Shown piece by piece: positions 6,519 through 6,901 of a stretch of DNA of 6,901 bases. The stretch lies in NCBI GenBank assembly GCA_021828925.1, contig JAJZCT010000181.1, forward strand, positions 1-6,901. Direction: 5' to 3'. The notes below the pieces were generated by a model. That model saw only the letters and a program-made list of their open reading frames with translations, did no database searches and was not told the DNA's origin. A program made the position numbers and the translations under genes. The stretch's first letter is position 1. Each line of letters starts with the position of its first letter. The DNA is from Planctomycetota bacterium. Lineage in GTDB: Bacteria > Planctomycetota > Phycisphaerae > WQYP01.

Positions 6519-6548
6519 CATGGTATGACATGGTAGAATTGTCAATTC
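6519..6548 (-). promoter_or_regulatory. candidate promoter/operator of the - strand operon
   Basis: On the - strand, a perfect TTGACA (6545-6540) lies inside a 13-bp palindrome GAATTGTCAATTC (6536-6548; six-base arms, one-base centre). Just downstream is a direct repeat CATGGTA (6519-6525 and 6529-6535 on the + strand) with a 10-bp period, about one helical turn. No good -10 box sits at 16-18 bases from TTGACA (CATGGC at 17), so the promoter may be weak or activator-dependent. The clustered symmetric and direct repeats suggest a regulator site, possibly autoregulation by the operon products; this is inference. Confidence 0.35.
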
Positions 6549-6616
6549 AGATTATCGCACGGATACCGGCCCACAGAACATTATTGGCGGAATCCTGAAC
6601 TTGGAATTTTGAAAAT
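6549..6616. other. unassigned spacer between operator and repeat arm
   Basis: No gene or clear signal. It separates the candidate - strand promoter from the right inverted-repeat arm. Confidence 0.4.
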
Positions 6617-6901
6617 GTTAATTCACAAGGAGGCAGCGGAGGCGATTTCAATGATCAATGAGCAATGATCATGGATCAATACCTTTGGCGATCCTGTTTT
6701 TTGTTCATTATTCATTATTCATTGTTCACTGATCGTCGCCTCCCATACCGCAGTGGTGAAAAAGCGCTTCAGTGAATTTGGAATCTGGAATTGACCATTT
6801 AGCGTCGGGACCCCGTCAGACCACACCTCCCCCTGCCGCACGACCTCGCTACATACCCTGATTTCTTACTGTGACAGAGCACGCGGCGATTATTTTCCAT
6901 A
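6617..6901 (-). repeat. long inverted repeat, right arm (285 bp, runs off the window)
   Basis: Reverse complement of 533-811. It is 6 bases longer: one extra heptamer in the array at 6701-6728 (four units against three) and one base fewer near the outer end. The last 13 bases, read on the - strand, are TATGGAAAATAAT, identical to the end of repeat A copy 2, so repeat A probably continues past the window edge. The inner boundary at 6617 is sharp. The hairpin equivalent to 692-790 spans 6638-6743. Confidence 0.9.

Noticed and set aside
6541..6556. GTCAATTCAGATT resembling GTCAATTCCAGATT inside the repeat arms
   Set aside because: The match is too short to claim a repeat fragment; it may be chance in AT-rich sequence.

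Overview
The window carries a glycerol catabolism operon (glpK-glpD, + strand), an unrecognised small gene upstream of it (+), and a tightly coupled two-gene operon on the - strand. That operon encodes a 129-residue protein of unknown function and a 426-residue protein whose C-terminal part looks like an ImmA/IrrE-type domain without its metal-binding HExxH motif. Base composition is moderately GC-rich, intergenic DNA is full of short dispersed repeats, and several starts lack a strong Shine-Dalgarno. This fits an environmental bacterium, possibly of the Planctomycetota/Verrucomicrobiota group, but that placement is only an impression: there is no rRNA or marker gene to fix it.

Layout. Positions 1-1000 hold no gene I can support; they contain an 88-bp-period tandem duplication, blocks of a 9-bp repeat (ATCCGCGNA-like) at three loci, and one arm of a long inverted repeat (533-811). 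At 984-1031 a 19-bp palindrome sits directly before a good sigma70-type promoter that should drive the 134-residue unknown gene (1056-1460). A 234-bp gap with a REP-like inverted repeat (1552-1613) follows. Then come glpK (1695-3188) and, 19 bp later, glpD (3208-4752). A perfect 10-bp-stem hairpin (4768-4793) separates glpD from the convergent - strand operon (6482 down to 4816), whose two genes overlap by 4 bp (GTGA). Upstream of that operon are a 13-bp palindrome over a TTGACA box and a 10-bp-spaced direct repeat. The window ends in the second inverted-repeat arm (6617-6901).

How the genes work together. GlpK phosphorylates glycerol to glycerol-3-phosphate, and GlpD oxidises this to dihydroxyacetone phosphate while reducing the quinone pool; no glpF, glpT or glpR is in view. 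The - strand pair has the architecture of an accessory module (toxin-antitoxin-like or regulatory), which is inference. The whole 5.8-kb segment is bracketed by near-identical ~280-bp inverted repeats, which makes it a candidate for inversion or for carriage between two copies of a small non-autonomous element.
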